In this document: one piece after another, positions 34,804 to 42,869 of the stretch
How positions within the stretch are numbered: position 1 is the first letter of the stretch
How the letters are laid out: each line of letters starts with the position of its first letter
Assembly (NCBI GenBank): GCA_900769945.1
Contig: CAAGIO010000010.1
Coordinates: forward strand, 3,024 to 67,023
Reading direction: 5' to 3'
DNA length: 64,000 bases
DNA from: Bacteroidales bacterium
GTDB taxonomy: Bacteria > Bacteroidota > Bacteroidia > Bacteroidales > F082
Notes under the pieces: generated by a model
Seen by the model: the letters and a program-made list of their open reading frames with translations, nothing else
Told to the model about the DNA's origin: nothing
Databases searched by the model: none
Position numbers and translations under genes: made by a program

Positions 34804-35862
34804 ATGTTAAAGAAAGTTTACTTTATTGCGTTACTGGTGTTTTCATTACTCGGTAACGTTGTTGCCCAGCAGCAATACAAGATGGGGCTTGTAGGATTCT
34901 ATAACCTTGAGAATCTTTATGATACGATAAACGACCCAAACAAGAACGATGAGGAGTTCCTTCCTGATGGCAAGAACGCATGGAACACCGAGAAATACCT
35001 CACCAAGCTTAAGAACATGGCATACTGCATCTCCACCATCGGGACCGACAGCAACGACAAGTTCTACTCTCCCGACGGTCTCGCGGTGCTCGGCCTGTGC
35101 GAGATGGAGAACCGCACGGTGCTTGAAGACCTCGTGTCGCAGCCTTCTATCGCCGACCGCAACTATCAGATTGTACATTACGACTCTCCCGACCGCCGTG
35201 GCGTCGATGTGGCATTGATATATAACCCTAAATATTTCAGGGTGACGAACTCCAAGTCTTACAGGTTAGTCGTTCCGGGACAGCCCGACTTCATCTCCCG
35301 CGACCAGCTTGTTGTGAGCGGGGTGTTCGACGACGAGGAGATGAGTTTCATAGTGATGCACTGGCCGTCGCGCTATGGTGGAGAAAAACGCTCGCTTCCG
35401 GGACGTATGGCCGCCGCAAACCTCTGCCGCCATATCGCCGACTCTATCATGGTGTCGAACCCTAACGCCAAAATCGTCATGATGGGCGACTTCAACGACT
35501 ACCCAACAAACAAAAGCGTCATCGAGGGTCTCAGAGCCAAAGGAAAGATTGAGGATATGGAAGATGGCGACTTCTTCAACCCTATGTGGAAGATGCACAA
35601 AAACGGAGAGGGGACAAACTATTACCGTGATGTCAAAGGTGTGCTCGACCAGATGGTCATCACGCCAGCACTGCTCAAAGACGAGGGCAACGCGTTCGGC
35701 TCTTACCAAGTGTTCAAGTCCGTTGTCCACTCCAAAGAGTTCCTCAAACAACACGGCGGACGCTACAACGGATACCCTTGGCGTTCCTTCGCCAGCGGCG
35801 TGTGGCAAGGCGGATATAGCGACCACTTCCCCGTCTATCTCATCTTATTGAAAAAGATATAA
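34804..35862 (+). CDS. Secreted endonuclease/exonuclease/phosphatase (EEP) family enzyme
   Basis: The signal peptide (MLKKVYFIALLVFSLLGNVV ending AQQQ) directs it out of the cytoplasm. The EEP (DNase I-like) catalytic set is complete: FYNLENLYD (Asn34), LCEMENR (metal-binding Glu at about residue 100), HWPSR (186-190), MMGDFNDYP (228-232 carry GDFND) and YSDHFPVYLI (Asp/His at 340-341). The length, 352 residues, is typical. EEP enzymes cleave phosphodiester or phosphomonoester bonds in nucleic acids, inositol phosphates or phospholipids. The divergent TonB/DUF5689 operon makes a scavenging role for nucleic acid or phosphate plausible, but a phosphoester other than DNA is possible. Confidence 0.92.
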   Translation: MLKKVYFIALLVFSLLGNVVAQQQYKMGLVGFYNLENLYDTINDPNKNDEEFLPDGKNAWNTEKYLTKLKNMAYCISTIGTDSNDKFYSPDGLAVLGLCEMENRTVLEDLVSQPSIADRNYQIVHYDSPDRRGVDVALIYNPKYFRVTNSKSYRLVVPGQPDFISRDQLVVSGVFDDEEMSFIVMHWPSRYGGEKRSLPGRMAAANLCRHIADSIMVSNPNAKIVMMGDFNDYPTNKSVIEGLRAKGKIEDMEDGDFFNPMWKMHKNGEGTNYYRDVKGVLDQMVITPALLKDEGNAFGSYQVFKSVVHSKEFLKQHGGRYNGYPWRSFASGVWQGGYSDHFPVYLILLKKI

Positions 35863-35915
35863 TCATGATTATCACAGAATAAATAATAAGACGTAATTTC
35901 CATTGTTGAAATATC

Positions 35916-35955
35916 GCGAACGAGATGCCTGCATTGTGAGAGGCATCTCGTTCGC
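35916..35955. terminator. Perfect 15-bp hairpin between convergent genes
   Basis: GCGAACGAGATGCCT at 35916-35930 is exactly inverted at 35941-35955 around a ten-base loop. It lies between the convergent EEP and murF-alr stops. Neither flank has a strong T run, so it is a likely but not classical terminator. Confidence 0.6.
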
Positions 35956-35967
35956 ATCTTATACCAC

Positions 35968-38451
35968 TCACTCCTTGACATAGACGCGCTTCACCCTCTG
36001 CGAGATGCCCGTCATAATCTCGTACGGTATCGTGCCACAGATGTCGGCCACCACATCTATGGTATGCTCATCATCAAAGAGCACCGCAGTGTCATCTTCT
36101 TGACAGTCAATGCCCGTGACATCAATCATACAAAGGTCCATACACACATTACCTATCACGGGAGCAGGCTTTCCATTAACCCAGAAACAAGCGTTGCCGT
36201 TGCCAAGCTGCCTTCGCAAGCCATCAGCATATCCGATAGGGATAACACCTATGCGCGAGGGACGCTCTATCTTCCCCTTGCGCCCATACCCTACCGTCTC
36301 ACCAACACCATACTCCTTTATCTGCTTTATCGTCGTCTTCAACGACATCACATTATGCAGCCGCCCCTTGTCCTCCTCACAAACGGCAACACCGTATGCT
36401 CCTATGCCAAGACGCACCATATCATACTGATAATCATTGTAACGCGAGATGCCGGCGGTATTTAGAATATGCCTCATAATCTTATAATCGAAGGCCCTAA
36501 GAAAACGCCCGCTCATCTCCTCAAAAGTCTGTATCTGACTCAAAGTGAAGTCGTTCTCCGAAGGCATATCGCTCGTCGCAAGATGAGAGAAGACACTACG
36601 CACCTCTATCCGAGGATTCATCTTGACACGCCTGATGAGCTCATCAATATCCTCCGGGAGGAAACCGAGCCGATGCATGCCCGTATCAAACTTTATATGA
36701 ATACCAATAGGGACCGACGTCTCACACTGACTCATAGCCTCTTCCAGCTGCGACAGACAACGGAAACTATAGATGTCGGGCTCAAGACCGTTCTTGATAA
36801 TCATATCGAAAGTGTTGGTCTCCGGCGTCATCACCATGATAGGCAGTCTGATGCCCTTGTTCCTAAGCTCCACACCCTCATCAGCGTACGCAACAGTAAG
36901 ATAATCAACGTTATGGAATGCCAAAAGGTTCGACACCTCGAAACTACCACTCCCGTATGCGAACGCCTTCACCATAACCATGATTTTCGTCTCTTTCCTT
37001 AACTTGGAACGATAATAACTAAGGTTCTTAGCTATATTATCAAGATTAACCTCAAGAATAGTCTCATGCGACTTCTGTTGCAAGACCTTCATTATCTTCT
37101 CAAAACGGAAACGCCGCGCACCCTTCAACAGCACTATCTGATTATCAAACTCTTTCATCGGATACTCAGAAAGGAACGCATCTGTTGACTCAAAGAAAAA
37201 CGCCTTCACCTTGAATCCGCCCTTATTCCTGCACATCGCGGGCCCGATGCCGATGAAGGTGTCTATGCCTTTGTTGGAGACAAGCTGCGCAATCTTATCA
37301 TAAAGAAAGACCTCATCAAGCTCACTCTGCAGAATGTCGGAGAGCACAACCACCTTCTTTTCATGATGTTGAGCGTTCAAGAAATCGAGGGCTATAGATA
37401 ACGCATTGATATCATTATTATATGAATCGTTGATTATCAAACAGTTTCGCACACCCGCCTTCAACTCCATGCGCATCTCCACACTCTCAAGCCTCGACAT
37501 CCTCTCAGCAATCACGCCATCAGGCAAGCCAAGGAGCAAAGCCACACACCAGCAGCTTATCGCGTTCTCAACGGACGCCTCATCGATGAAAGGGATTGTT
37601 ATTGAGATGTCTCTCCCCTGATACCTGCCGCAAATCTCTGTCTTAGAGCCAAGAGCTGACTCCTGCCGCCTAATTGTGCCGACAAATAAATCAGCATCAG
37701 CGCGATACAGACTCCACGAGAACCCATTAATGTTTCTTTTTTCTATAGCCTTAAGCAGGTCGTCATTATCGGAGGAAAACACAACTCTCTGTGTCTCAGG
37801 AGAAAACAACGACATCTTCTCTTCAATCTTCTGAATGACGCTACTGAAATTCTTGCCGTGCGCCGCACCTATATTAGTAAACACTCCTATTGTAGGCTTT
37901 ATCATCTCATGCAGTCGCTGCATCTCGCCGGGACGCGATATTCCCGCCTCGAACAACGCCAGCTCATGCCCCTCGCCCATCTGCCACACCGAGAGCGGGA
38001 CGCCTATCTGCGAGTTGTAACTCTTTGGGCTTCTTACCACTGACAAGGTAGGAGCGAAAATCTGATACAGCCATTCCTTCACCACGGTCTTACCATTGCT
38101 CCCCGTGATACCGACGACGGGTATCGAGAACCTTGAACGGTGGAAGGCGGCAATGCGCTGTAATGAGGCAAGGGTGTCGGAAACGACGACAAAAGAGGCG
38201 TCAGCGATGAAGTTAGAGAACGACCTGTCAACGACGAACATACGCACGCCTTTGTCATACAGCTCGTCAACATACTTATGTCCATCGTTATGAGCGCCTT
38301 TGAGTGCGAAAAACAAGGTGTTATCCGCTTCGACAAACAGCCTGCTATCAAAGAGGATATTACGCACCTCGGATTCTATATACTGATCACCAACGACGAC
38401 GCCGTCGGCAACCGAGGCTATTTCTTTTAAGGTATAATTCATATTCCGCAT
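35968..38451 (-). CDS. Bifunctional MurF ligase / alanine racemase
   Basis: The N-terminal about 450 residues are MurF, which adds D-Ala-D-Ala to the UDP-MurNAc-tripeptide: VVGITGSNGKTVVKEWLYQI is the ATP site, and LALFEAGISRPGEMQRL and INDSYNNDINALSIAL are further family segments. The remainder is alanine racemase (Alr): MVMVKAFAYGSGSFEVSNLL carries the PLP lysine, and the C-terminal beta domain includes VMSLKTTIKQIKEYGVGETV, GYGRKG and VIPIGYADGLRR. The catalytic Tyr lies in VGYG. Together one protein makes D-Ala and uses the dipeptide. This fusion is a known feature of Bacteroidales. Starts at 38451 or 38442 are both possible. Confidence 0.94.
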   Translation of the reverse strand: MRNMNYTLKEIASVADGVVVGDQYIESEVRNILFDSRLFVEADNTLFFALKGAHNDGHKYVDELYDKGVRMFVVDRSFSNFIADASFVVVSDTLASLQRIAAFHRSRFSIPVVGITGSNGKTVVKEWLYQIFAPTLSVVRSPKSYNSQIGVPLSVWQMGEGHELALFEAGISRPGEMQRLHEMIKPTIGVFTNIGAAHGKNFSSVIQKIEEKMSLFSPETQRVVFSSDNDDLLKAIEKRNINGFSWSLYRADADLFVGTIRRQESALGSKTEICGRYQGRDISITIPFIDEASVENAISCWCVALLLGLPDGVIAERMSRLESVEMRMELKAGVRNCLIINDSYNNDINALSIALDFLNAQHHEKKVVVLSDILQSELDEVFLYDKIAQLVSNKGIDTFIGIGPAMCRNKGGFKVKAFFFESTDAFLSEYPMKEFDNQIVLLKGARRFRFEKIMKVLQQKSHETILEVNLDNIAKNLSYYRSKLRKETKIMVMVKAFAYGSGSFEVSNLLAFHNVDYLTVAYADEGVELRNKGIRLPIMVMTPETNTFDMIIKNGLEPDIYSFRCLSQLEEAMSQCETSVPIGIHIKFDTGMHRLGFLPEDIDELIRRVKMNPRIEVRSVFSHLATSDMPSENDFTLSQIQTFEEMSGRFLRAFDYKIMRHILNTAGISRYNDYQYDMVRLGIGAYGVAVCEEDKGRLHNVMSLKTTIKQIKEYGVGETVGYGRKGKIERPSRIGVIPIGYADGLRRQLGNGNACFWVNGKPAPVIGNVCMDLCMIDVTGIDCQEDDTAVLFDDEHTIDVVADICGTIPYEIMTGISQRVKRVYVKE

Positions 38452-38475
38452 CTTGCGAAAACGAAAATCAGGATA

Positions 38476-39513
38476 TTACTGTCTGGAGTAAGTCTGAATC
38501 TCGTCATATACATATTCGAGTTTCACATTAGCCTTTGCGAACATGGCTTCCGACTCGGCTCCGTCGTGGTATTTTCTCTGGCACACCACGCGTTGTATGC
38601 CGCAGTTTATGATAAGCATGGCGCAAGTACGGCAGGGTGTCATTCTGCAGTATAGGGTGCTGCCTTCGAGAGCGATGCCGCGGCGTGCTGCCTGTGCGAT
38701 GGCGTTCTGTTCGGCGTGTACGGTCCTCACGCAATGCTCAGTGACATGACCATCCTCATGAATCATCTTCTTAAAGAGATGTCCCACCTCGTCGCAATGA
38801 GGCAGTCCGCGGGGCGAGCCGACGTAGCCTGTCACTAAAATCTGGCGGTCTTTCACTATGACGCAGCCACTTCTTCCCCTGTCGCAGGTGGCGCGTTCGG
38901 CAACGGTATCAGCTAAATTCATGAAGTACTCGTCCCATGAAGGACGTCTATATTTCTCATTATCAATAGTCTGAAGCACCTTCTCCACCTCGACGTAAAG
39001 CTCATCAATGCTGCCGTTGTTCTGGAACACGAAGTCGGCCTGCCTGATACACTCCATGAGGTTCTGTTTGTTAGGGTCGTTAGAGTTCATCTCACGCTCC
39101 TCGTTAGCCACAAAGGTCTCATAACTCACATTGTCAGTCTCCGACTTACGTTCTGTGATACGAGAATAACGCACCTGTCTGTCAGCATCGACGGCGAAGA
39201 GATGGAAGTTGCCTTTCGCACGCAGGGCTGCAATCTCGCCCGGAGTCCTTATGCTCTCAATGATAGCGTCTTTTCCCACAGAATACGCCCTGTCATAAAG
39301 CTGCTCCGCTATATAGCTTGGGGAGTTCTTTGCCCTTAACTCGTTAGCAGTCATCGTCAGAGTGTCACGGTTCACCTCAAGACCACGGCGACGAATCTCC
39401 TCAGCGATGAAGGAACGCACCGAATAATGCACATAACCTTTCTTCTGCACAAGATAATCCACTATGGTGCCTTTCCCTGCACCAAGAGTCCCTGTAATAC
39501 CTATAATATTCAT
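38476..39513 (-). CDS. P-loop NMP-kinase-like domain fused to dCMP deaminase
   Basis: Residues 1-185 form a P-loop kinase-like domain with Walker A GTLGAGKGT (8-16) and a possible lid segment SRITERKSE (117-125). From about 190 a deoxycytidylate deaminase follows, with zinc ligand and catalytic Glu in VHAEQNA (H266, E268), PCRTC cysteines (293-297), and the family segment GYVGSPRGLPHC. dCMP deaminase makes dUMP for thymidylate synthesis. The kinase-like part might provide NMP phosphorylation or sense nucleotides. The arrangement, P-loop then deaminase, also occurs in the AvcD antiphage deaminase, but this protein is shorter and sits among housekeeping genes. It lies 24 bases upstream of murF-alr. 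Confidence 0.88.
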   Translation of the reverse strand: MNIIGITGTLGAGKGTIVDYLVQKKGYVHYSVRSFIAEEIRRRGLEVNRDTLTMTANELRAKNSPSYIAEQLYDRAYSVGKDAIIESIRTPGEIAALRAKGNFHLFAVDADRQVRYSRITERKSETDNVSYETFVANEEREMNSNDPNKQNLMECIRQADFVFQNNGSIDELYVEVEKVLQTIDNEKYRRPSWDEYFMNLADTVAERATCDRGRSGCVIVKDRQILVTGYVGSPRGLPHCDEVGHLFKKMIHEDGHVTEHCVRTVHAEQNAIAQAARRGIALEGSTLYCRMTPCRTCAMLIINCGIQRVVCQRKYHDGAESEAMFAKANVKLEYVYDEIQTYSRQ

Positions 39514-39542
39514 ACTATCATCATTTTATTCACACGCTAACA

Positions 39543-40139
39543 CTAATTCGCGCGTTCGTTCTTTATATCACTAATCCATTTCTCCATATCGAGGGTCTCA
39601 TATCCCGACAGCTTCTCAAAAAGGAGGGCGGGGTCGTCAGACACCACGATGTTCCTCAGATGTTCCTGTCGGATAAAGCCCTCGCGCACACCACGTTGCA
39701 TCCATCTGACGAGGTCATCGTAATAGCCGAGGGTGTTATAAAGTGCCACCGGCTTCTTCATCAGTTGCAGCTGGTCAGCGACGACAACCTCGGAGAACTC
39801 ATCGAGGGTGCCGAAGCCGCCGGGCATGACGATGAAGGCATCCGACTCACGTAACAAAATCTCCTTCCTCTCTGCCATCGTCTTTGTAGAAATCATCTCA
39901 TCGATACGCTCATGCCCTATCTCATGGCTGAGCAGGAAGTCGGGCATCACGCCCACCACCTTCTTACCTCTTTCGAGCATCCTGTCGGCAATGACATTCA
40001 TTAGTCCGATGCTCCCGCCACCATAAAACAAGACACAGTCGTTATCGGCGAGCACATCGGCAAGACGTGCGGCAGCCTCCTCGAAACGGCGATCAAAGCC
40101 GCTGCTGCTGCCACAGAAAACACAAATATTCCTCATCAT
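39543..40139 (-). CDS. LOG family protein (nucleoside 5'-monophosphate phosphoribohydrolase)
   Basis: A 198-residue Rossmann-fold protein with CVFCGSSSGFDRRFEEAAAR at the N-terminus, FYGGGSIGLMNVIADRML, and the catalytic motif MPGGFGTLDEFSEV (PGGxGTxxE). LOG proteins release free base from nucleoside 5'-monophosphates, including cytokinin precursors and adenosine or purine nucleotides. I take the start as MMRNICVFCG (ATG at 40139, or 40136 for the next Met); a TTG at 40157 lies inside the promoter box TATCTTTG (40155-40162) and is rejected. It lies upstream of the kinase/dCMP deaminase gene by about 30 bases. Confidence 0.88.
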   Translation of the reverse strand: MMRNICVFCGSSSGFDRRFEEAAARLADVLADNDCVLFYGGGSIGLMNVIADRMLERGKKVVGVMPDFLLSHEIGHERIDEMISTKTMAERKEILLRESDAFIVMPGGFGTLDEFSEVVVADQLQLMKKPVALYNTLGYYDDLVRWMQRGVREGFIRQEHLRNIVVSDDPALLFEKLSGYETLDMEKWISDIKNERAN

Positions 40140-40146
40140 AAAAAAA

Positions 40147-41247
40147 TTATTGCGCAAAGATAATTATTTTTTCAAACAAATCGATACAAGTCTCAATAAT
40201 ATCATCATTGAAGACATAGTCGGGGTTATGGAGAGGCAGATGGTGTGTGCCGCAGCCCACTCCGAACATAGCGCAGGGGCATATCTCGGCGAAGCGTCCG
40301 AAGTCCTCCGACCAGCGGAAAGGTGCGTCGAGAGGTGTTATCTTGAGGTTCAACGAGTTAGCGGCAGCCTTCACCACGTCAAGGGCGTGAGTGTCGTTCA
40401 TCGTGGCGGGGAACGCCTCGTGCATGCTGCTGCTGAAACGGAAGCCCTGTCTCTCTGCCACCAAGGTGCACAGCTGCACCACGTCAGCGGTGAGACGTGT
40501 GAGTTTCTCGTTATCAAACGACCGCAGCGTCATCCATATCTCAGCATGGGCAGGAGCCACACCGAAGGTAGGCTCGCCAAGGACGGAGTGAGTGACCGTC
40601 ATCATAGTGAGAGGCATCTCCTCCTTGAGCATCTCCGACTTCTTCCAGAAGATGTCGAGAAGGGCTGACAGAAGATGCTGCGGGCTATGTCCGGTCTCCG
40701 GCTGGGACGCATGCGCGGTGACGCCGTCAAACACAAGACGCAGGCCAAGCGAGGCGGCAGCGAAACACTCGTCACGAAGGAGGACGGTGTTCTCCTCATA
40801 ACCGGGGATATTGTGCAGTGCGAAAGCTATGTCAGGCCTGATACTCTGGAACTCCGGCGACGCGATGACAGACCTCGCACCCTGTCCCGTCTCTTCAGCC
40901 GGCTGGAAGAGCAACACCACCTCGCCCTTCGCAGGCCGACGGACACTAAGACGCGCCGCAAGACCCGCGAGAATAGCCGCATGACCATCATGACCACAAC
41001 GATGAGAACAGGAACGCTCACCTTCGGGGATATTCAACGCATCGATGTCACCACGCACCATCACACGCCTGCCCGGCTCATCACCCCTGAAGACAACAGC
41101 CAAGCCATTGCCTCCAATGCTCCTGATATGCACATCAGGGCTCAAACCCTCAAGAAAATCATTCAAAATATGATTGGTATGCACCTCACAACCAGAAAGT
41201 TCTGCATTCTCATGCAAGATAACCCTAAGATTTCTAATATCTTCCAT
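40147..41247 (-). CDS. M20 family amidohydrolase/metallopeptidase
   Basis: A hippurate-hydrolase-type enzyme of the M20D group, 366 residues. It shows VMVRGDIDALNIPEG, CGHDGHAAILAGLAARL with zinc ligands, and LLFQPAEETGQGARSVIASP with the catalytic Glu. Then come FALHNIPGYEENTV, the dimerisation domain segment VFDGVTAHASQPETG, and a C-terminal ligand region MFGVGCGTHHLPLHNPDYVF. Typical substrates are N-acyl amino acids. Its own promoter probably lies at 41274-41281. It is the first gene of the minus-strand M20/LOG/dCMP deaminase/murF-alr run, although the LOG gene has a -7 element inside the end of this gene. Confidence 0.92.
   Translation of the reverse strand: MEDIRNLRVILHENAELSGCEVHTNHILNDFLEGLSPDVHIRSIGGNGLAVVFRGDEPGRRVMVRGDIDALNIPEGERSCSHRCGHDGHAAILAGLAARLSVRRPAKGEVVLLFQPAEETGQGARSVIASPEFQSIRPDIAFALHNIPGYEENTVLLRDECFAAASLGLRLVFDGVTAHASQPETGHSPQHLLSALLDIFWKKSEMLKEEMPLTMMTVTHSVLGEPTFGVAPAHAEIWMTLRSFDNEKLTRLTADVVQLCTLVAERQGFRFSSSMHEAFPATMNDTHALDVVKAAANSLNLKITPLDAPFRWSEDFGRFAEICPCAMFGVGCGTHHLPLHNPDYVFNDDIIETCIDLFEKIIIFAQ
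40155..40162 (-). promoter_or_regulatory. Internal -7 promoter element for LOG and the genes after it
   Basis: Minus-strand TATCTTTG, an exact TAnnTTTG match, lies within the last codons of the M20 gene and ends 15 bases before the LOG ATG. Confidence 0.5.
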
Positions 41248-41273
41248 TTCAAAAACAATCTTTTTTCAAGATT

Positions 41274-41281
41274 CAAAATTA
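41274..41281 (-). promoter_or_regulatory. -7 promoter element of the M20 gene
   Basis: Minus-strand TAATTTTG, a match to TAnnTTTG, ends 26 bases before the ATG at 41247. Confidence 0.45.
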
Positions 41282-41323
41282 CAAAAGATTTTCAAGCGCA
41301 ACTCATTACTTCAAAAAAAAACG

Positions 41324-41331
41324 TATCTTTG
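41324..41331 (+). promoter_or_regulatory. -7 promoter element of manA
   Basis: Plus-strand TATCTTTG followed by CGGAG, 18 bases before the ATG at 41350. Confidence 0.6.
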
Positions 41332-41349
41332 CGGAGTTTTAGTTTAAAT

Positions 41350-42333
41350 ATGAATATACTGTATCCATTAAAATTCCAACCCAAATATTTCGAGAAGATA
41401 TGGGGAGGACAGAATATTAAGACGTTGTTGCACAAAGATTTCGGCGACCTGACGAACTGTGGCGAGATGTGGCTGCTGTCGGGAGTCGAAGGCGAGAGCA
41501 GCGTCGTTTGCAATGGAAACTTCGAGGGTGACGAGATAAACGACCTCGTTGAGACCTTCATGGGCGACTTGGTTGGAGAGAACGTCTTCGACAAATACGG
41601 GGAGACCTTTCCTTTATTAATAAAGGTGATAGACCCTCTGACATGGCTCTCGGTGCAGGTGCACCCTGACGACGACATTGCCCGGAAGATAGGGCTTGAG
41701 AACGGCAAGACAGAGATGTGGTATGTCATGAATGCTGAGGAGAACGCCGAGTTGGTGACGGGTTTCAACAGGGAGGTTACCAAGGCGGAGGTGGAGAGAC
41801 GCATCTATGACAAGAGCATAGGCGAGGTGCTTAACTTCGAGAAGGCCGACAAGGGCGACGTCTTCTTCATCCCGGCAAGAAGGATTCACGCCTTGGGACC
41901 CGGTTGCATGGTGGCTGAGATACAGCAGACAAGCGACACCACCTACCGCGTCTATGACTGGGACAGGCTCGACCAGCACGGCATGTACCGCGAGCTGCAT
42001 ATCCCACAGTCGCTATATACCCTCGACTACAAATGCGAGGACAACTACCGCACAGAATACCAGCGCGACAAGAAAGACTCCACCGTGCCAATGGTGCAAT
42101 GTCCTTTCTTCACAACAAACTATATCAACCTTGACGCCACCTTGGCGAAAGACTATGGCGAGCTCGACTCTTTCGTGATACTGATGAGCGTAAACGGCTC
42201 GTTCACACTGAGATACGAGGGCGGAGAGGAGTTAGTGAAGATGGGTGAGTGTATCCTTATCCCAAACATCGTAAAGAAAGTGGAGATATGTGCCATAAAA
42301 CACTGTGAACTATTAGAAATCTATATTGTTTAA
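41350..42333 (+). CDS. manA: Class I mannose-6-phosphate isomerase
   Basis: It interconverts mannose 6-phosphate and fructose 6-phosphate, linking glycolysis to GDP-mannose. Seen motifs: FQPKYFEKIWGGQNI and the catalytic cupin segment LIKVIDPLTWLSVQVHPDDD with the zinc ligands Gln and His in VQVHPDD. KTEMWYVMNAEENAELVTG carries the Glu ligand, and KGDVFFIPARRIHALGPGCM the second His. The 327-residue length is typical of the short bacterial form. The true start is the ATG at 41350; the frame is open far upstream only as antisense of the M20 gene. It lies 18 bases upstream of the TlpA gene. Confidence 0.95.
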   Translation: MNILYPLKFQPKYFEKIWGGQNIKTLLHKDFGDLTNCGEMWLLSGVEGESSVVCNGNFEGDEINDLVETFMGDLVGENVFDKYGETFPLLIKVIDPLTWLSVQVHPDDDIARKIGLENGKTEMWYVMNAEENAELVTGFNREVTKAEVERRIYDKSIGEVLNFEKADKGDVFFIPARRIHALGPGCMVAEIQQTSDTTYRVYDWDRLDQHGMYRELHIPQSLYTLDYKCEDNYRTEYQRDKKDSTVPMVQCPFFTTNYINLDATLAKDYGELDSFVILMSVNGSFTLRYEGGEELVKMGECILIPNIVKKVEICAIKHCELLEIYIV

Positions 42334-42351
42334 CTAAAATAACAAATCAAA

Positions 42352-42852
42352 ATGAAAAAAGTATTATCATTTTTACTTTTCGGCTTCATGTTCTTCAGCA
42401 TGACAGCTCAGGAGAAATCAGACCTTCCAAACATCACACTCAAGAATCTTGACGGTGAATCAGTCAACATCGCTGAAATCAACAACGATGGCAAGCCTTT
42501 CGTCATGACATTCTGGGCTACATGGTGCGGTCCATGCGTAAAAGAGCACAACGCCCTTACAGACGTCTATGACGACTGGGTAGAAGAGACCGGAGTAAAG
42601 ATTTATTCTGTTTCAATAGACGACTCACGTTCTTCAGCGCGCATCAAGCCGTTCGTAGAGGGCAAGGGCTGGCCATTCGAGATCTTACTCGATGTCAACC
42701 AAGAGCTTAAACGCGCCATGAACGTCAGCAATCCTCCTCACACATTCCTCTTCGACGGCAACGGCAAGGTGGTGTGGCAGCACACAGGCTACCTCGAAGG
42801 AGGCGAAGAAGACGTTTATCAGGAGATTTTGAAACTCGTTAACAAGAAATAA
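42352..42852 (+). CDS. TlpA-type periplasmic thioredoxin
   Basis: A short signal peptide (MKKVLSFLLFGFMFFSMTAQ) is followed by a thioredoxin-fold domain with the active-site motif FWATWCGPCVKEHNAL (WCGPC), strand VKIYSVSIDDSR and the cis-proline region NPPHTFLFDGNGKVVW. The family performs thiol-disulfide exchange in the periplasm. It is followed by DUF6029, Omp28-like and FN3-like lipoprotein genes on the same strand. It may reduce or shuffle the CxxC protein encoded by the Omp28-like gene; that link is inference. Confidence 0.92.
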   Translation: MKKVLSFLLFGFMFFSMTAQEKSDLPNITLKNLDGESVNIAEINNDGKPFVMTFWATWCGPCVKEHNALTDVYDDWVEETGVKIYSVSIDDSRSSARIKPFVEGKGWPFEILLDVNQELKRAMNVSNPPHTFLFDGNGKVVWQHTGYLEGGEEDVYQEILKLVNKK

Positions 42853-42869
42853 CTTTTTTAAACAGACAG

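Noticed and set aside
40675..41349. Open frame continuing about 225 codons upstream of manA
   Set aside because: It is antisense to the M20 gene; manA homology begins at the ATG at 41350, which has a proper promoter box.
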